Source of the DNA: Toxotes chatareus
Lineage: Eukaryota; Chordata; Actinopteri; Toxotidae
Direction: 5' to 3'
Assembly (NCBI GenBank): GCA_016801885.1
Contig: CM028900.1
Span: forward strand, 15,518,972-15,582,971
Length of the DNA stretch: 64,000 bases
Shown here: positions 9,437 to 23,000 of the stretch, piece by piece
How the letters are laid out: every line of letters begins with the position of its first letter
Position numbering within the stretch: position 1 is the first letter of the stretch
Position numbers and translations under genes: made by a program
The notes under the pieces: model-generated
Database searches by the model: none
What the model was told of the DNA's origin: nothing
What the model saw: the letters and a program-made list of their open reading frames with translations, nothing else

Positions 9437-12416
9437 AGACTGCTGGTGGGCTGCTGACTCTGGTCCATATGCAATTCAGATGCCAGCAACAGACGTGACT
9501 GGCACAGATGTGGCACATTTTTATATTCATTCCTGTACTTGAATATCAATACAGTGCAGTGGCTTTCCTGCTGTACGATGAGGTGGACCTGTCAGCCACA
9601 CTCACTTATTAGAAAGCTCTAATTGAACACATGATCGATATCTGTGACTGCAGCAGCTGCTCTACTGCCAAACATCCAAATGCTCCTCTGACCCTTTCTT
9701 GTCACCACCTTCTCAGATGTGACTGCTTTGACAAAACCCTTAATATTTACTAATTTATATAATTGTCTACAGTTTTTAGGAAGTATTATTTCCTAGGTGA
9801 AAAAAAGTTATATTTAGCCTTTTGTAGCTTCAGATGGAGTTGTGCAAAGTATAATAACTTTTTGAAAAGTAAAAAAAAAAACTCTGGGGGAGTGAAGTCA
9901 TGAGCTCACCAGGCATCTATAGCCCACTCCTTGTCAGCTCCAGGCTGCATTAACCGCTGGTAACACAAACATGCCCGAATCTCCGACTGAATTGTTGGTG
10001 GTTGCGTTGTACTATGGGTCACACAGACACCAGGTTTTAAGAAGGAAGAAGATTGTGTGTATTAAAAAGAAATATGTTTCTCACTTTGCTGTATCTACTT
10101 TGATCCTCTTTCCTCAAATTGCCAAGTGTTAAGTCCAACAAAGTTATCAGTGGAGTATATATTTTTATACATAAAACATTTATGTATGACATGTATTATA
10201 TTGCTTTTATGCCTATTTTATGCTTCACTGCTTTGTCAAAAAAAAAAAAAAAAAGAGCTCACATTTGCATAGTGCCACATTTTACAGAAAAAACAAAATA
10301 TTTTTTTTCAGCCATAAGTTTCATTGAATGTATCTCACAGATTCAGACATTCGCAAACTCTGGATTTGTACGTTTTCGTTTGTGTCCATACTTCACATCA
10401 AAGTGTCATTTGGGCAAATCTCCTCTCTACTGCAGCCACACATACTGATGTAGGCTGATGAGATGTAAGGACTTTAACAACAGAAAATCTTTTCCATGCT
10501 TCTTGACACTATGCCCAGTAACTTGCAACAGCTCAGTAACATAAACATCAGTCAATGCTACATCCCTAATATAAGACAAGGGCTTCCTCGATTAATGCAA
10601 GCCAACCACTCTCTCGAATAAGCTCAACAACCTTTTGCATTATTTCTCTTTCTATTAGCTCACTCAGTTTTTTTTTTTGGTCCTCTCTTCAGCTCTTTCT
10701 CTTGACCACTTCCAGTATGGCTGACTGGCTTTTTCAACTTCATTTCAAAGGAAAGTCAAGAGGGCAATTTCATGCTTCAGTAGTTCTTGTTGTGTCTGAA
10801 GAGCTTTTCACAGGGAGAGAAGGTTCACTGAGTGCCAGCATCAGCCCTTCTGTCACCCATCCTGCCCCACTTACCCCCCCACCCTGCTCGGCTCTGGAGC
10901 AATGCTAATGTATGCCGACAAGACGCTGTGCACACAGCTTTGGTTACACAGCTGCAGCTTATGCAGATGATTAGAAAACATGTATTGATACACTGACTAT
11001 TATGACAGATTAATGTCAGTAAAAGCTGGAGGACAGGGGCAGTTTCTCTTGATATGTGAGGCAACTTTCCTTTTGAAGGGACTAAATTTTGTCCATTTTA
11101 TACTACGGTGCATCATTATTTGCCTTTGTTTTAGAATAATGTTAGCTTTGACTGAGAGTGGAGGTATTTGTTGGAAATCTGATCTCAGAGTCATCTTCTC
11201 ACTTTTTCTGCTCTCTGATGGATGACGCATTTGATGTAGGCTGGTAACATTTTTTTCAGAGCCTCTGAGGACAAGCTCTTGAGACAAATGATGCATTCAA
11301 AGGACAGTATATCAAATGTAAGCAAGTTGCATTTGCTGATGAAGATGGGGACGAAAGCAAAGTTTTAAATCCCAGGCTACAACTTAGATCCTTGGCTCTC
11401 CCCTCTGTTGTTGACATCAGTTTCAAGCCATGACTTTGAAGTTGGAAGGAGGGTGTTTACTGCTCTCAAGTCTTTAATATGTGTTAATACTGAGCCAAAA
11501 CTCATTTGATTTCTTTAAAGGAAATTAACCAGTTTTTGTTTGTAGGAGAAGTTCTTCACCTTGTCCTTTAGAATTTGGTGGAAAAAGCAATTGTTGATAT
11601 GCAAAGACATTAAAATATTATAGACCAAAAAATGGTCATAGCTTGACCTTAACTTAACTTGGTGGTACTAGACAGACTGTAAGAAATTTGCATAATAGAA
11701 GCATTTGTTTGAGGTTATTGTTGCCAAAGGAGGTTCGACCACTTATTAAATCAAAGGGTTCACTTATTCTTTCCGCCTGCACTGTGAATGTTTAATGGAT
11801 GTGTCCAATAAAGACATGAAAGAATGTACTTGTTATACAACTGCTATTCGTTCCATAGTCTTCATGAAAACCAGCCTGATTTGAGTGTTGTCTTGCTTTG
11901 TGTCAGTATGCGATTGATCTGATCTGAGTCTTTCTTTTGTCTTAACTTATAAGCAGTAACTTGAAAAATCTTGAAACGAGTGAAGTGTTCTGAAAGTAAA
12001 TGTAATCATCTCACAATCATCTGCACTATTGTTTCCTGACTGAATGATACAAAATAACTAAAGATGAACATAGAGGCCATAAAAATGGTCAAATGGCAAT
12101 GAGCAGCTACACTCATGAAGGCATAAAATGGCCCTAAAATTGATTTTGAAAGTCAAAACTATGTGATGCTCTGTCAAAATTATTACATTTTAAGTAAAAA
12201 TTGTCTGAAATGGGCTTCCGTAGGATCTCTTTAAAATCCAGGCTCATTTACAATAAATCTATTTTCCCTAAAGCAACCTTCACGTTTTGTAAATTTCCAC
12301 CTCGTCTTCAGTGATTACAATATTATGCACCTACTGACCTCATTACATCCTGACATACAAATGCCAAGTGAGCCTCTGATGACAGGTAAATCAGAAAAAT
12401 TGTAAGGACGTCTTAC

Positions 12417-12627
12417 CTGCAGTTATAGCGTGGGCCCCAGTAAGCTCTCCATTGAAGCCATTCTCTCTAGCGGAGTAGGAGGCTGTGGCCATGTGGGCCC
12501 CGCCAGGCTGGCAGGTCCTGTACGCTGAGGAAGAGTAGCCATTGGCTCCATGGGTGCCAGCGGGCTCCTGCCCTCCTGATGGGTCCCACTGGGGGGCACC
12601 GTCTTCAGGCTGTCGACTGTCTGCCAT
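12417..12627 (-). CDS. map2: map2 coding exon 1 (start codon and N-terminus)
   Basis: This is the first coding exon, with 70 full codons and one extra base, ending at ACTGCAG|GTAAGA. The ATG has A at -3 and G at +4, a strong initiation context. The protein starts MADSRQPEDGAPQWD and carries SARENGFNGELTGAH near its end, against human MADERKDEAKAPHW and TKENGINGELTSA. The middle part is Gly/Ser/Ala-rich and diverged. The open frame continues 37 codons further upstream, but that part looks like intron: a pyrimidine-rich run CCCACCCTCCCCTGCTGCTAG gives an acceptor at 12635 or 12639, just before the ATG. The real upstream exon is therefore non-coding and lies farther right. The protein is a neuronal microtubule-stabilising factor of dendrites. 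Confidence 0.93.
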
Positions 12628-15600
12628 GCTGGTGCTAGCTAGCAGCAGGGGAGGGTGGGCAAGGGATGGGGTCTCACCTTCTGGCTGAGAGACAAGAAGG
12701 GGGCGGAGGGGGAAACAGAGAAGGCGAGGCTTGGTCAAAACTCAGCATGTTAGTCTTATTAACTATAATGTTAGAACTGCTTCATGAACACTGTGCAGAC
12801 CAGAAGAGGCTCTAGGACACGCTGCATCAGTCGCATTCACAAATCTCTTTTTGTCAGTAATTATCCCTGCTGCAGCTCCACTGAGCTTCACTGTCAACAA
12901 TTCTGAAAGCGCATCTGTGCTGGTGTGAGTTTGTGTGTAGGTGGTTGTGTGAAATACTGTCCTTGGATGTTGGCGGGCAGGTGACAGCCACTGGATGAAA
13001 ACCTATTGATTTGTGTGTGTGTAATGACTCATATAGCCAGCAGCCCAGGTGAAAATCGCAACAGGATGAAATTGAACAGAACAGACCTTGGATTTGTATG
13101 ACTCAGGGCTGTGGGGATGTAAGGTGAGCTCTGATCAGTCTGGCAAGATCCACTCCAGTGTTAGGCAAATAGCTTGAATCAGGTAGACAATGTTACATAC
13201 TGTCGAATTTCATCTGATAATCCAACAGCAAAAACAAAAATGCCGTTGGAATGAGGGAAAGGCACTGTGATTTGTACAACAGGCATTTTCAGTGTTGAAA
13301 CAGGCAATGCCATACAATCACGGTAGGGCTTATATGTTTATGAATGTGAGGATGAGATCAAGCAGAAGCAAAAGGAGTAAAATATTGATCAGACCACATA
13401 ACTGTCTGAGGCAGCAATTGCAGAAAGCATCAATGATCTCTCAGACAATACTGGGAAGAAGGTGGGGGAAGGAGATGAATGGGTTTGATGTAGCCTTAAG
13501 ATCAATATACAAGGTTGTGTATTTTAAGTCCTTCACTCAGGTTCTGCTCCCCTTCTGTGGATTGTTGGGTTAGCAGAATAAGTCTATTGATATTATAGAT
13601 TGTATTTTTTTTATTTATTGCATGTTGTTCCACTTTCTTCCTAGATATTGACACTGATATCAGCACATAATGCTTATTTGAGGCAGTTTCAGTCTTACAC
13701 TAACGGCACCTGTATTGGCTTTCAAATGCTCAAATTAGTGTGGCTTTAGTGTGAAAGGGCAGAAAGAGAAATAAACAAAAAGCTGTGCGAGAAAAATGCA
13801 ACTGTGAGCCCGCAGGTAAACACAAAATAAATACTCTGAAAGGGATTTCATGAGTTTAGCAGTCGGGTTCTGGCCGGTTGTACTACAGAGCTGCCTGTGT
13901 AGTTGTGCATAAATGGATGAGTGAAGGAGCAATTTGTCATTTAGCTCTGCAGTCCACAGAGACCCAGAGACTAAAGGGAAGTCTGCTGGAGAAAAGAGGC
14001 GTCAATAACTGCAGCCTAAGACCAAGGTACTGCTACAGTGAGCACTAGTCACTGCATTCACAACACATTCAACATTCTACTGCTCACAGTCTGCACACTA
14101 GGAGAACAGAAAAGAATATAAGAAAACAGAAAAGACTAGAATAGTGATTTCCAAGCAGAGGTACTTGTTACCCAAGGGGCATCTTTGCAGTAGCCAGGGG
14201 GTATGTGGAAAGACTGAAAGAAAATATCTTCACATGATTCGTGTAAGGCTGATCCTTAGTATATTTATTATTAAAATAAGATCACTACCAACTAAGGTAT
14301 GGCACAAGACAGGCCTGCCATTGACCTGAGTCTGTTGTATCACCTTAACATTACAAGTTACCATACAATTAAAGAAAGCTGAAAGTTAAAGATAAAAGGT
14401 GAATCCTCCTTGTGTGGGTTAAACCATAAGGACAGAGCACAGGGGAGCAGGATAGCATTAAACAGAAAGAACAGAATAGTAGTGTGTAGAATATGTGGTG
14501 GCTGTGAGCCCTTGCAGCCTAAATGGATCAAAGTCAGGAGTCAATGGAGCTTTGCATGACTCAGCTCTGAAGGGAATTACAGTGTGAATGAAGCCTCTAC
14601 AGAGACTCCACAGAACACAACAACACTGCACGGCCTCCTCACAAAATGCCCGCTCTGTCTCAGTTTGAAAGCAGCAGCACAGCAGTATATTTTAGACCAT
14701 CCCTTCGCTGTCACTGTCTCTTCTTGTGCTTGTTCACCCACTGCGTCCCCGCTCGAGCCTCCATTGAAGAGCACTCTCAATATCAAAAGTCATAAAACAC
14801 AGAGATGAGCCTGCTGTCTTGGTGCTATGTCTCAGTGCTGTCTGTCTGGATGGTGAAGGTCACTTTGAGCTCTATGGCTGATATCCAGACCCAACAAGAT
14901 CATCATGACTGGCGGCCAGGCTCAGGGTGACAGTGGTGGTGCATAAGCAGGGAAGGGACGTCTGACCTGGCTTCCTGGGGGCCTGTTGAGCTGCTGATGA
15001 CAATGTTTAGTGTATAGACTGTATGTTTGTGAGCAAAGCTGTGCTGCATGTGTGAATGAAACAGCACCACCTGCTGTGTCAAAGCCTGAAAGAATAGAAT
15101 GGGACTATTACAAAGCATTAAAAAACTCTGCATGCTGGGTCTTGAGATTAGGGAGGCATTAGGAAACATTATCATGTGAAACTGCGCCTTTCTTGTCAGC
15201 ATAAAACACAAACTGGGGCTGCAATGCAGCACAGCATCTCATCCCTACTTATTAAGATGCCATGTACTTGATCTATTTGTCGAACCAAAACACTGCTGTA
15301 TACTGTATGATGTGAAAACTGGCCATGAGGAGCAATCAGTCATAGGGTTAATAAGAGTCAGCAAAAGGCAGTAAAAAAAAAGAAGAGTCTGGTCAAGATG
15401 AGTTAAGAAAGAAAATGATGGAATGATGGAAATGAAGAGCTGAAAATTGTAGATCACAGGACATCAGACACTGTCTTCCAGGCATTGTGTCCGGAGAGGA
15501 GTGAGACTGTATGAGATGGTGATATGATAGAGTTAGACGTCAGGCATCTGAGTAGACAGCAGGTCTGTTGCATTTGGCAAAAAGCGGGTGGCACTTTGCC

Positions 15601-15773
15601 AAAGGGACGGTTGATACTGGTACTCTCTCTCTTCCTGCACCAGCAAAGAATGGAACTGAATAATGGGCAGACTAGCAGAGCTGGACACTGCTGTTATTGG
15701 ACATTTACAAGAGTAACTTCTACTATGTGACTTTTTAAGGTGGAACATCAGGATTTAAATTTTAGAGATTTTA

Positions 15774-16165
15774 GTGACTGATTAACTCAGAATGGTAGGT
15801 AAAACAAAAACAAAAACAAAAAAACATCCAGTGGGCAGAAACACCATGTTGATGAGAGGGGTCAGAGGAGAATGGTCAGACTGGTTGGAGCTGACAGAAA
15901 TGCTACAATAACTCAGATAACCACTCTTTTCATCTGTGATGAGCAAATCTCAAAATATACAACTCATCAAACCCTGAGGCGGATGGGCAACAACAGCAGG
16001 AGACCACATCAGGTTCCACTCCTGTCAGCCAAGAACAGAGATCAGAGGCTGCAGTGGACGCAGGCTCAAAACTGGTCAGCTGAAGACTGAAAAAAACATA
16101 GCCTGGTCTGATGGATCTGGATTTCTGCAGGCACACTTTGGGCCCCTGCTCCCATTTTCCCTCTG
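15774..16165 (+). mobile_element. Tc1/mariner transposase remnant
   Basis: The plus strand carries a decayed Tc1-type transposase piece. A helix-turn-helix-like stretch (VRLVGADRNATITQIT, QTLRRMGNNSRRPHQ) is followed by VPLLSAKNRDQRLQWTQAQN and, after an in-frame stop and frame change, a WSD motif at about 16109 that corresponds to the first catalytic Asp region of these enzymes. The 5' end, the rest of the catalytic domain and the terminal repeats are missing, so it is inactive. Confidence 0.68.
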
Positions 16166-17034
16166 TTAATACTGTGTTAAGCAAACACCTATAAAACACA
16201 GCTGACTGAACCAACAGATCTTAAAAGACATAACTGTACAAAAGCATAAACACAAACATGTTTATGCTCGTAGAATGAAAATGGGAAGTTATTACAGTCT
16301 ACTGTAATAGTCATCTCATTTTTTAATGCATTCAGAGTCTTATGAAAAATGATGAAGGTAAGAACCATTTATCCAAAGCCCCAGCACTTGACTTTCCTGG
16401 CCTGCTTTTAAAGGCATGTTCTTTATGAATATGAATTAATCGTGAACTTTAAATGTGAATTTTAAACATTTGAGATTCAAAGGACAAGAGGCAAGTACAT
16501 AATGTGACAGTATGGATTAAATAAAAACATATTCAAAATAAGTCTGATTCAGTTTCAGTCAGGCTTTTCATTCTTGACACATTGGGGCAGAGTAAAACAA
16601 TGTGAGGCTGTAGGTAAACATGTGCATGAATGGTAGCATACCTGTACTGCTTTCTGTTTGGAGTAGGTGAAGTGGGATTCAGACAGCACTGACAGAATGG
16701 CAAAAGCAATTAAAAGGTTTGTCTTAGCTGCAATCTGTGAGAAAAAGCTCCAGATGTGCCACCAGATGTGCCCATCGCCGCCTACTTTACATGAATGTTA
16801 CTTGAGGCTACAGTGATTTTTCTAACAGCTAGGAGGTATTGTTGAGTACAGTATAATGAAACAATAATCACTCTGTGTGTCACTGCAAGGCAATGTGTTT
16901 TTCAAGCTACACAACAGCTGAGGAAGCAGACTTATCTGTTTGATATATTTATAATCATTCTGAATATGTAATGGTTCTGATCACGTTTTTCCCACCACGC
17001 TATGCAGTGTTTTCAACAGCGGCTAATCAAACCG

Positions 17035-17047
17035 GTTGCTAGGCAAC
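17035..17047 (+). promoter_or_regulatory. RFX X-box-like site
   Basis: GTTGCTAGGCAAC has inverted half sites with a one-base spacer. It lies in the intron upstream of the map2 coding start. Confidence 0.4.
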
Positions 17048-19074
17048 ATGTACAGTGTGTGTGTGTGTATGAACACAAACTGAGACAATTGCTTCACATA
17101 TGGATTTGTTTTACAACGCACATTAATAATTCATATTTACCTCATTATATCAGTCAAAGGCAGAGTATGACCAAGTGAAAGTGTGACATCCTGACAGTGT
17201 TGCAAGTGCACAGAAGGCAAAGGTTCAATATCCAAAGCTTCTCTGCTCCTTTCTGCTCCTGTACTGCATACAAGAAAACTGATCTATTTCCAGGAGTGAA
17301 TCAGCAGTGACAAGTTGCATTTTCCAACATGCTGTAGATGTGAAACAATGAAAAAAATCAAGTCAATATGTTGCATTTTTTTAAGCCAGCCAGTAGGGGA
17401 AAAGTCTGAAAATCATTCTACAGATGCTGTGGGGGGCACTTTCCTTCACCGTGTCCTCAGAATAGACCACTCAAGGTACTTCTCCTCCCTCAACTGTGTC
17501 TGACTAAAAAACTGTGGCTCAGGGAACAGGTTATTTAGAAAAAGAGAGATGAAAACAGCACATCTACTGTTGGATTTTTCTCCCTTAAGATTTGAGTTTT
17601 AGTTTTTTAGTTCTGATTTTTTAATTTTGAGCAAAAACAAAATCCCAACAAAGACAAAACATGTTACATATATGTACAAGCTTTTGTTTCTTTAAAAGTT
17701 TCATTTATGGAGGGAAATGGGGAAAAAAAACATCATTGTTGTCATCATGTTTTTCTGCAGTGCCACGCTTCACATTCAGACAAATCCACACATTTATATT
17801 GTATGCTGCCCACTACAACAGTATTGTATTGACATCCATTGAGCTGCCGCCCTACATAAATTGGGAGTTTGGTGCCTTGACAATAATTGTCAAGGAAGGG
17901 AAAAGTGTGACTTTCACTTTTTCTAATCGTATTTTCTCAGTGAGGCACAATCCATACAAAATGACTGAGCTACAGTCAATAGAACAAACATGCTGGCAAG
18001 GACAAACTACTGTAAGTAGAGCCAAACAGAAAAACACACACTTGTTGCACATAGCGACATTTCCATGTCCTCAAAATAGCAGGTGGGCTGTCTGCCTAAA
18101 ACATAACTTTAGTGCATTAAGAGAGAGACCGTGAAATTTTAAGTTTTCATTTTGCACTTAAATGCATTTGTCACTAGTCAAATAGCAAGACGAGCTTGGT
18201 GAAGTAGAATTGTATGTTGTTTTTTTCTGTTGCTGTTCCTCACCACCACTGCTACTGCCAGGTCCCTGTCAGAGACTAGGGCTTGGCTATTTAAAGTTAT
18301 AATGACTTTGTGAATTTTTAACATTAAATTAACAGCCCTTCGTGTCACATATAAATGCAGTGTTTGTAACATATGGAGAATGAGAGATGGGTGGTTAGTT
18401 TACACTGATGTTACAGCTCACTGACTAAACAAGGTGTTTTCTGTTAATTGTGTTGCAGCATTACAGCTGAGTGCTGTTTTGTACTGATAGGGAGTTTTTA
18501 TAGACTAACATGAATTATCTTAGCTCTACAAATTATCAAGCAAGCTTTCAGATATCATCAGACTGAAGGCTAATTACATACTGTTCCTACAGAACATCTC
18601 CTTGCTATAAAAATAGCAATTAGCAAAAAGCTAAATTTAATGACATCATACAGCAATCAAAAGTTTTCTGAAGAGTAACTTGAAAGTTGTGGGTATATTC
18701 TAGCATTTTTCGTTTGTTTCAAGACGCCTTTTCCCCTTGTCAGTTCAAGCATGTGTCACAAATTGTGTCCAGCTTAAAGAGATGTAGCAAGAATGATAAA
18801 CTGTCTGTGAACGTGTCAGCCATAAAAATTCTGCCCAGACAAGGTAATCACCAAGCTAATTAAGTAGTCCATTTGTCATTTTCATGGCTGTTATCAGCTT
18901 CTTCATATTCTTTTGTCTGATTTCTTAGCATCCTTTCACCTATAAATCTTCCTCCCACCTGTTATTTCTTCTTCCCTCTTCACCTTCCTCCACCTCCTCC
19001 CATCACTGTTCCTCCTCCCACTCACTCCTCCTCCTCCACCTCTCACCAGGCTTCATCTTTCCCCTAACTCTGTT

Positions 19075-19144
19075 CTCTCTCTCTCTCTCTCTCTCCTCGT
19101 CTCACTCCTACGATCTGAGCGCTTTCACACGCCACCATCTCACA

Positions 19145-19213
<69 letters not shown>
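19075..19213 (+). repeat. (CT)n and (GT)n microsatellites
   Basis: About ten CT units lie at 19075-19095 and about 33 GT units at 19148-19213. A degenerate GT tract follows at 19329-19390. The region before it (18950-19070) is C/T-rich on the plus strand. Confidence 0.9.
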
Positions 19214-19217
<4 letters not shown>

Positions 19218-19467
19218 CATGTGTGTGAGTCACACAGATGCTGCATTGCAGGGCTCTCCTTTCAGGGCCGTCTCACTGCAGGAGCCAGAGAGCGGGAGAG
19301 GAGCTTAGGGATGCAAGATCTAGATCTAATGTGTGTGTGCGTGCGTGTGTGCCTGTGTGTAGGTGTGTGTGTGTGTGTTCATGTATGAGTGTGTGTACAA
19401 GGCTCCATTTGCAGATATGTATAGGCATGCAGATATTGGAATACAAGGACATATGTTAAATGTGTTA

Positions 19468-20022
19468 AAAAGAATGGTTTGACATTTCTGGGAAATAATT
19501 TTCTTTATGTCATGTCACGTCATCATCTGCCGCTTATCTGAGTCTGGGCCCAGGTCACGGGGGCGACTGCTGCCCAGTCCACAATGCACCAAAGTCCTGC
19601 GGCACCTCCCATGGGTGGTGGGCCCGTGGGAGGCAGTACCGCCCAGAGCGGGGCTCAAACCCACGACCCCGAGAGAATGAGTCTCGTGCTCTACCAAGCT
19701 ATCATTTTCTTTTTGCCAAGAGCTGAATGAGATGTATGCACGGTTAATATGTAGCTGGAACCAGAGGCTTGCTAGCTTAGCTTAGCATAAATACTAGAAA
19801 CGTGCAAAAACCTCAGCATAAAAACAACAATTCATCATCTTTAGTGGATACTGGCCAAGACCAATAACTTGCTGGAGCTCAGCTGATTGCCTGGAAAATA
19901 CTCGTGGCCAAGAAATAATCTGACACATAACCCCACGTAAAATGAAGAATGTTTATTTTCAATTTTGTTTTTTATATGGATTAAACAAATTAACTTGTTA
20001 ATTACTGAGCTTTCAGTAGAGA
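19468..20022 (+). repeat. Inverted-repeat element interrupted by a SINE (copy 1)
   Basis: The left part reads GTTTGACATTTCTGGGAAAT. After the SINE at 19507-19703 it continues with TTTTTGCCAAGAGCTGAATG, GCTAGCTTAGCTTAGCATAA and GTGGCCAAGAAATAATCTGA. The same GCTTAGCATAAA and GCCAAGA blocks occur in the copies near 24 kb and 29 kb. It belongs to a dispersed fish family with long imperfect terminal inverted repeats and no visible protein. Confidence 0.6.
19507..19703 (-). mobile_element. tRNA-derived SINE with 9-base target duplication
   Basis: The minus strand starts with a tRNA-like head: GCTTGGTAGAGCACGAGACT (A-box region) and GGGGTCGTGGGTTTGAGCCC (B box GGTTTGAGCC at 19652-19661). This resembles lysine tRNA. 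A GC-rich body follows, and a 3' tail AAGCGGCAGATGATGACGTG. ATTTTCTTT occurs on both sides (19498-19506 and 19704-19712), a clean target-site duplication. The insertion split an older repeat. Confidence 0.78.
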
Positions 20023-23000
20023 GTTGTAGTGAATGTCTACTGTAAATGCGGCTTTAAAGGCTTTTCATCTAAGAAATATGCCCACTTGTGATTATTTGGC
20101 ATGAAAGCAAAAAGATGTTGAACACCATAAAAGAATGCCTCTTACCAGCATCAATCCAGGAATTATGCTATTAGAACCTTTAAAACCTAAGACCAAGCAC
20201 TGATAAAAAAAAGGACAACAAAGAAAGGCACCAGTTGTTACACAAGATGGTTCTTCTCTTTTGTTCAAATACTTAAAAGAGATTATATTTATGAGTGACC
20301 TCTTGTGGTCTTTCAAATGACTGTTCTCCTTCAGGACTCAAGGCAGAAGTACTGTAGGAGTTTTTGTAAGAGTTTTGCTTATTATTTGACAGGTAGCTCA
20401 AAAATTATTAAAATATTATTACATATTAATATAAGTTATATTATAAGTTTCTGTGTAGTGCAATTTTTTTTAAATATTTAATAAAACACAAATTAAATTC
20501 ATTGACAATGTCCATAACTTCTTACTTGAAAATATTTTTGTGGGCAAATTACATTTCAATTTCAGATTTCAGATTAATTTATGTCTTTGTTATCAGTGAC
20601 TTTTCAAAATATATTCAGTCCTTTTAGAGACCTGGTTTACACCTCATTTTAGTAAAGAAAAACATGGTCATGGTCATAGTTTTTGTGATCATCAGATTTA
20701 AAGCTCAAATTTGAACCTTCAAACTGGAGCAAAGATGATGGGGCATCTGTTGTGTCTGTAAAGTTTCACCTTGTTGCTGGTGTGAAGTGATAATTTCATG
20801 GATCAGCTGCAGTCATTTATTGACGATATGAAGTGAAACACATTGCCATTGTCAGCTAGACAAGAACGTCCTGACAGACACAATGAGGATTTTTCAGTAG
20901 CAGAGTTGCTAAAATAATGATGTAATTATAAAAACTGACAACCACTCAATCACTGGTAATGATTATCAGCCACTTCAGCCTGGAACATCCCTTTTCATTG
21001 ATACTGATACTTGATCTTTTCAACAATGTTTTACATAGATTGTTCATTAGTCTCTTGTTTCATTATTTCTGCACATACATACATTACATCCATACACATA
21101 CTGTCAATACATACAGGCTTTTGGGTTTTCACTAGATATGGTCTTATGTTGCAGCGTGTTCTGTATCTCATTTGGTCTCAATCAGGAGATACTGGATGAC
21201 TTTTCCATGCTATTTACACAAAATGTATTTAAGTCAGACTGTGACACAAACAAAAGCAGCACATAATCAAACTGCTTCTTCGGGAAAACTTTCATGAGTT
21301 GTTTCAGTTGTATGGCTTATGGCTTTTTTTTTTTTTACACATTTTGGTTTGACCATAATGTGCTGTTTCTGACCTGTCTATTCAGTCTATTCTATCCTCT
21401 TTCTATCCAGTCTTGTAACTAGATACATCATGATTTTGCATGAAAACAATGGGAGGAAAAAACAGCTACTGACCCTCATATATACATCCATAAACAGACG
21501 ATGGCAGGCACAAAAAAAGCTCATATCCACCATCCATATCCAACCTCACTACCTGGAACCCTGTCTTTGTACAAGTGCAGAAAACAAAGCGAAGCCATGA
21601 AAGTGTGACTGCCTTTCAGCGGGCCTTGGTGCTGATTGTCTCACTAAAGCAGCTCTTCTCTTCCCACTCAATACCCACTTCCCACTCACAGCTCCTAGCA
21701 GCCTGCACTCACATGTACATCCACCTACACAGCTATTTCATCTGTGGAGGTACTTTCAGTCTCTCTCTGTCTCTTGTTGTAAATGTTTCTTTTTCTCTTT
21801 CTGACAGGTATTCACCACATCTCAAATGTTTAGGATAAATTAATGTGGTTCTAAACAGGCTTAGCACTGACACCGTATGAGGTTTTGGCTGCGTTTCATT
21901 CATCATTCATTCGTGTACGATGAGCTGCCACAGCAGTCCTGGTGCACAATAAAGCTTTACCTCTCATCATATTGCCAACAATAATTTTGATGCTATGGTA
22001 AAAACAAAAACCTGGCCAGAACTACATTGATGTCTTTTCTTGTCCATGTAGTTTTTTTAAGCTCACAGGATGTGTAGGCTGTAGAGTCTCAGTAGTTTAG
22101 GAACAAACCCAATGATCTGAAAAACTGTTAGAGTATGTACTTTATATTAATTTTACACGGTCATGAACACCTAAATATGACAATTTATTTCTTAATTACC
22201 AAGTGCAAAGAGGCGTGAGATCCAATGGAAAGAAACATGAGATGTGCAGGAAAATCCCTTTTTAATAGGGATTCTGTGTGATTTAGTGAGAATACAGCAG
22301 GCATCCTTACCTGGTTAGCTGGTCAGGGACTTTGGATGATGAGTCAAGTTGGATGTAAAAAAAAAAAAATCTGTCCTCTCTCCAAACCTTGCAGGGTTCA
22401 CGTCAAGATTGTCAGAGGAATACCAAAAGCCAAAGGGCGGGGGAGGGGGGGCAGCCTTGTAGTTGCACCTGTTGAGTGTGGAAAAAAAAAAAAGATCAAT
22501 AGTTTGTTGAATTTTAACATTAGCTGCATTTGTCTATATTAATCTGAACATTAGCAAAGATCTCATAAAAGATGAGGGGAAAAGAGAAAAAGAAAAGGAA
22601 GAAAATCAGTTAATTTTAGTAATGTTATGTTTCTGTGTGCTATTTCACGCAGATGAGGTACAAAGGATGAAGAATTCCCTGTACATCTCTGTGCAAGCCT
22701 TAAAGGATGATAAACATATGCCAGTGAATAGTACACCAGCTAAAATTAACATTACACAACAGGATTAATATGTATATGACACTACACATGGGTTAAATAG
22801 AAACTAAACGTAGTAATTTTTTTAGAGCTGTACATAATAAATTGGCAGCTGAGTGTAAATTATATAACCACCCATCATCCATTGTTGAGATCATTTGCAT
22901 ATAAACTCCTACAGTTTGATAAAGCATTTGTTGTTTGTGCACTGACTCCAGATGGATGATGTGATGTGGTGGAATAGTTCATACTTAATCAAAAAGATGG

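Larger units (their letters stand above)
6122..12416 (-). other. map2 intron 1 (coding part)
   Basis: It holds two X-box-like sites and the candidate alternative exon at 9220-9305. The rest is A/T-rich without recognised elements. Confidence 0.7.

Noticed and set aside
12628..12738. In-frame upstream extension of the map2 start exon
   Set aside because: The added residues have no similarity to MAP2. A pyrimidine tract with a splice acceptor lies just before the well-placed ATG at 12627.
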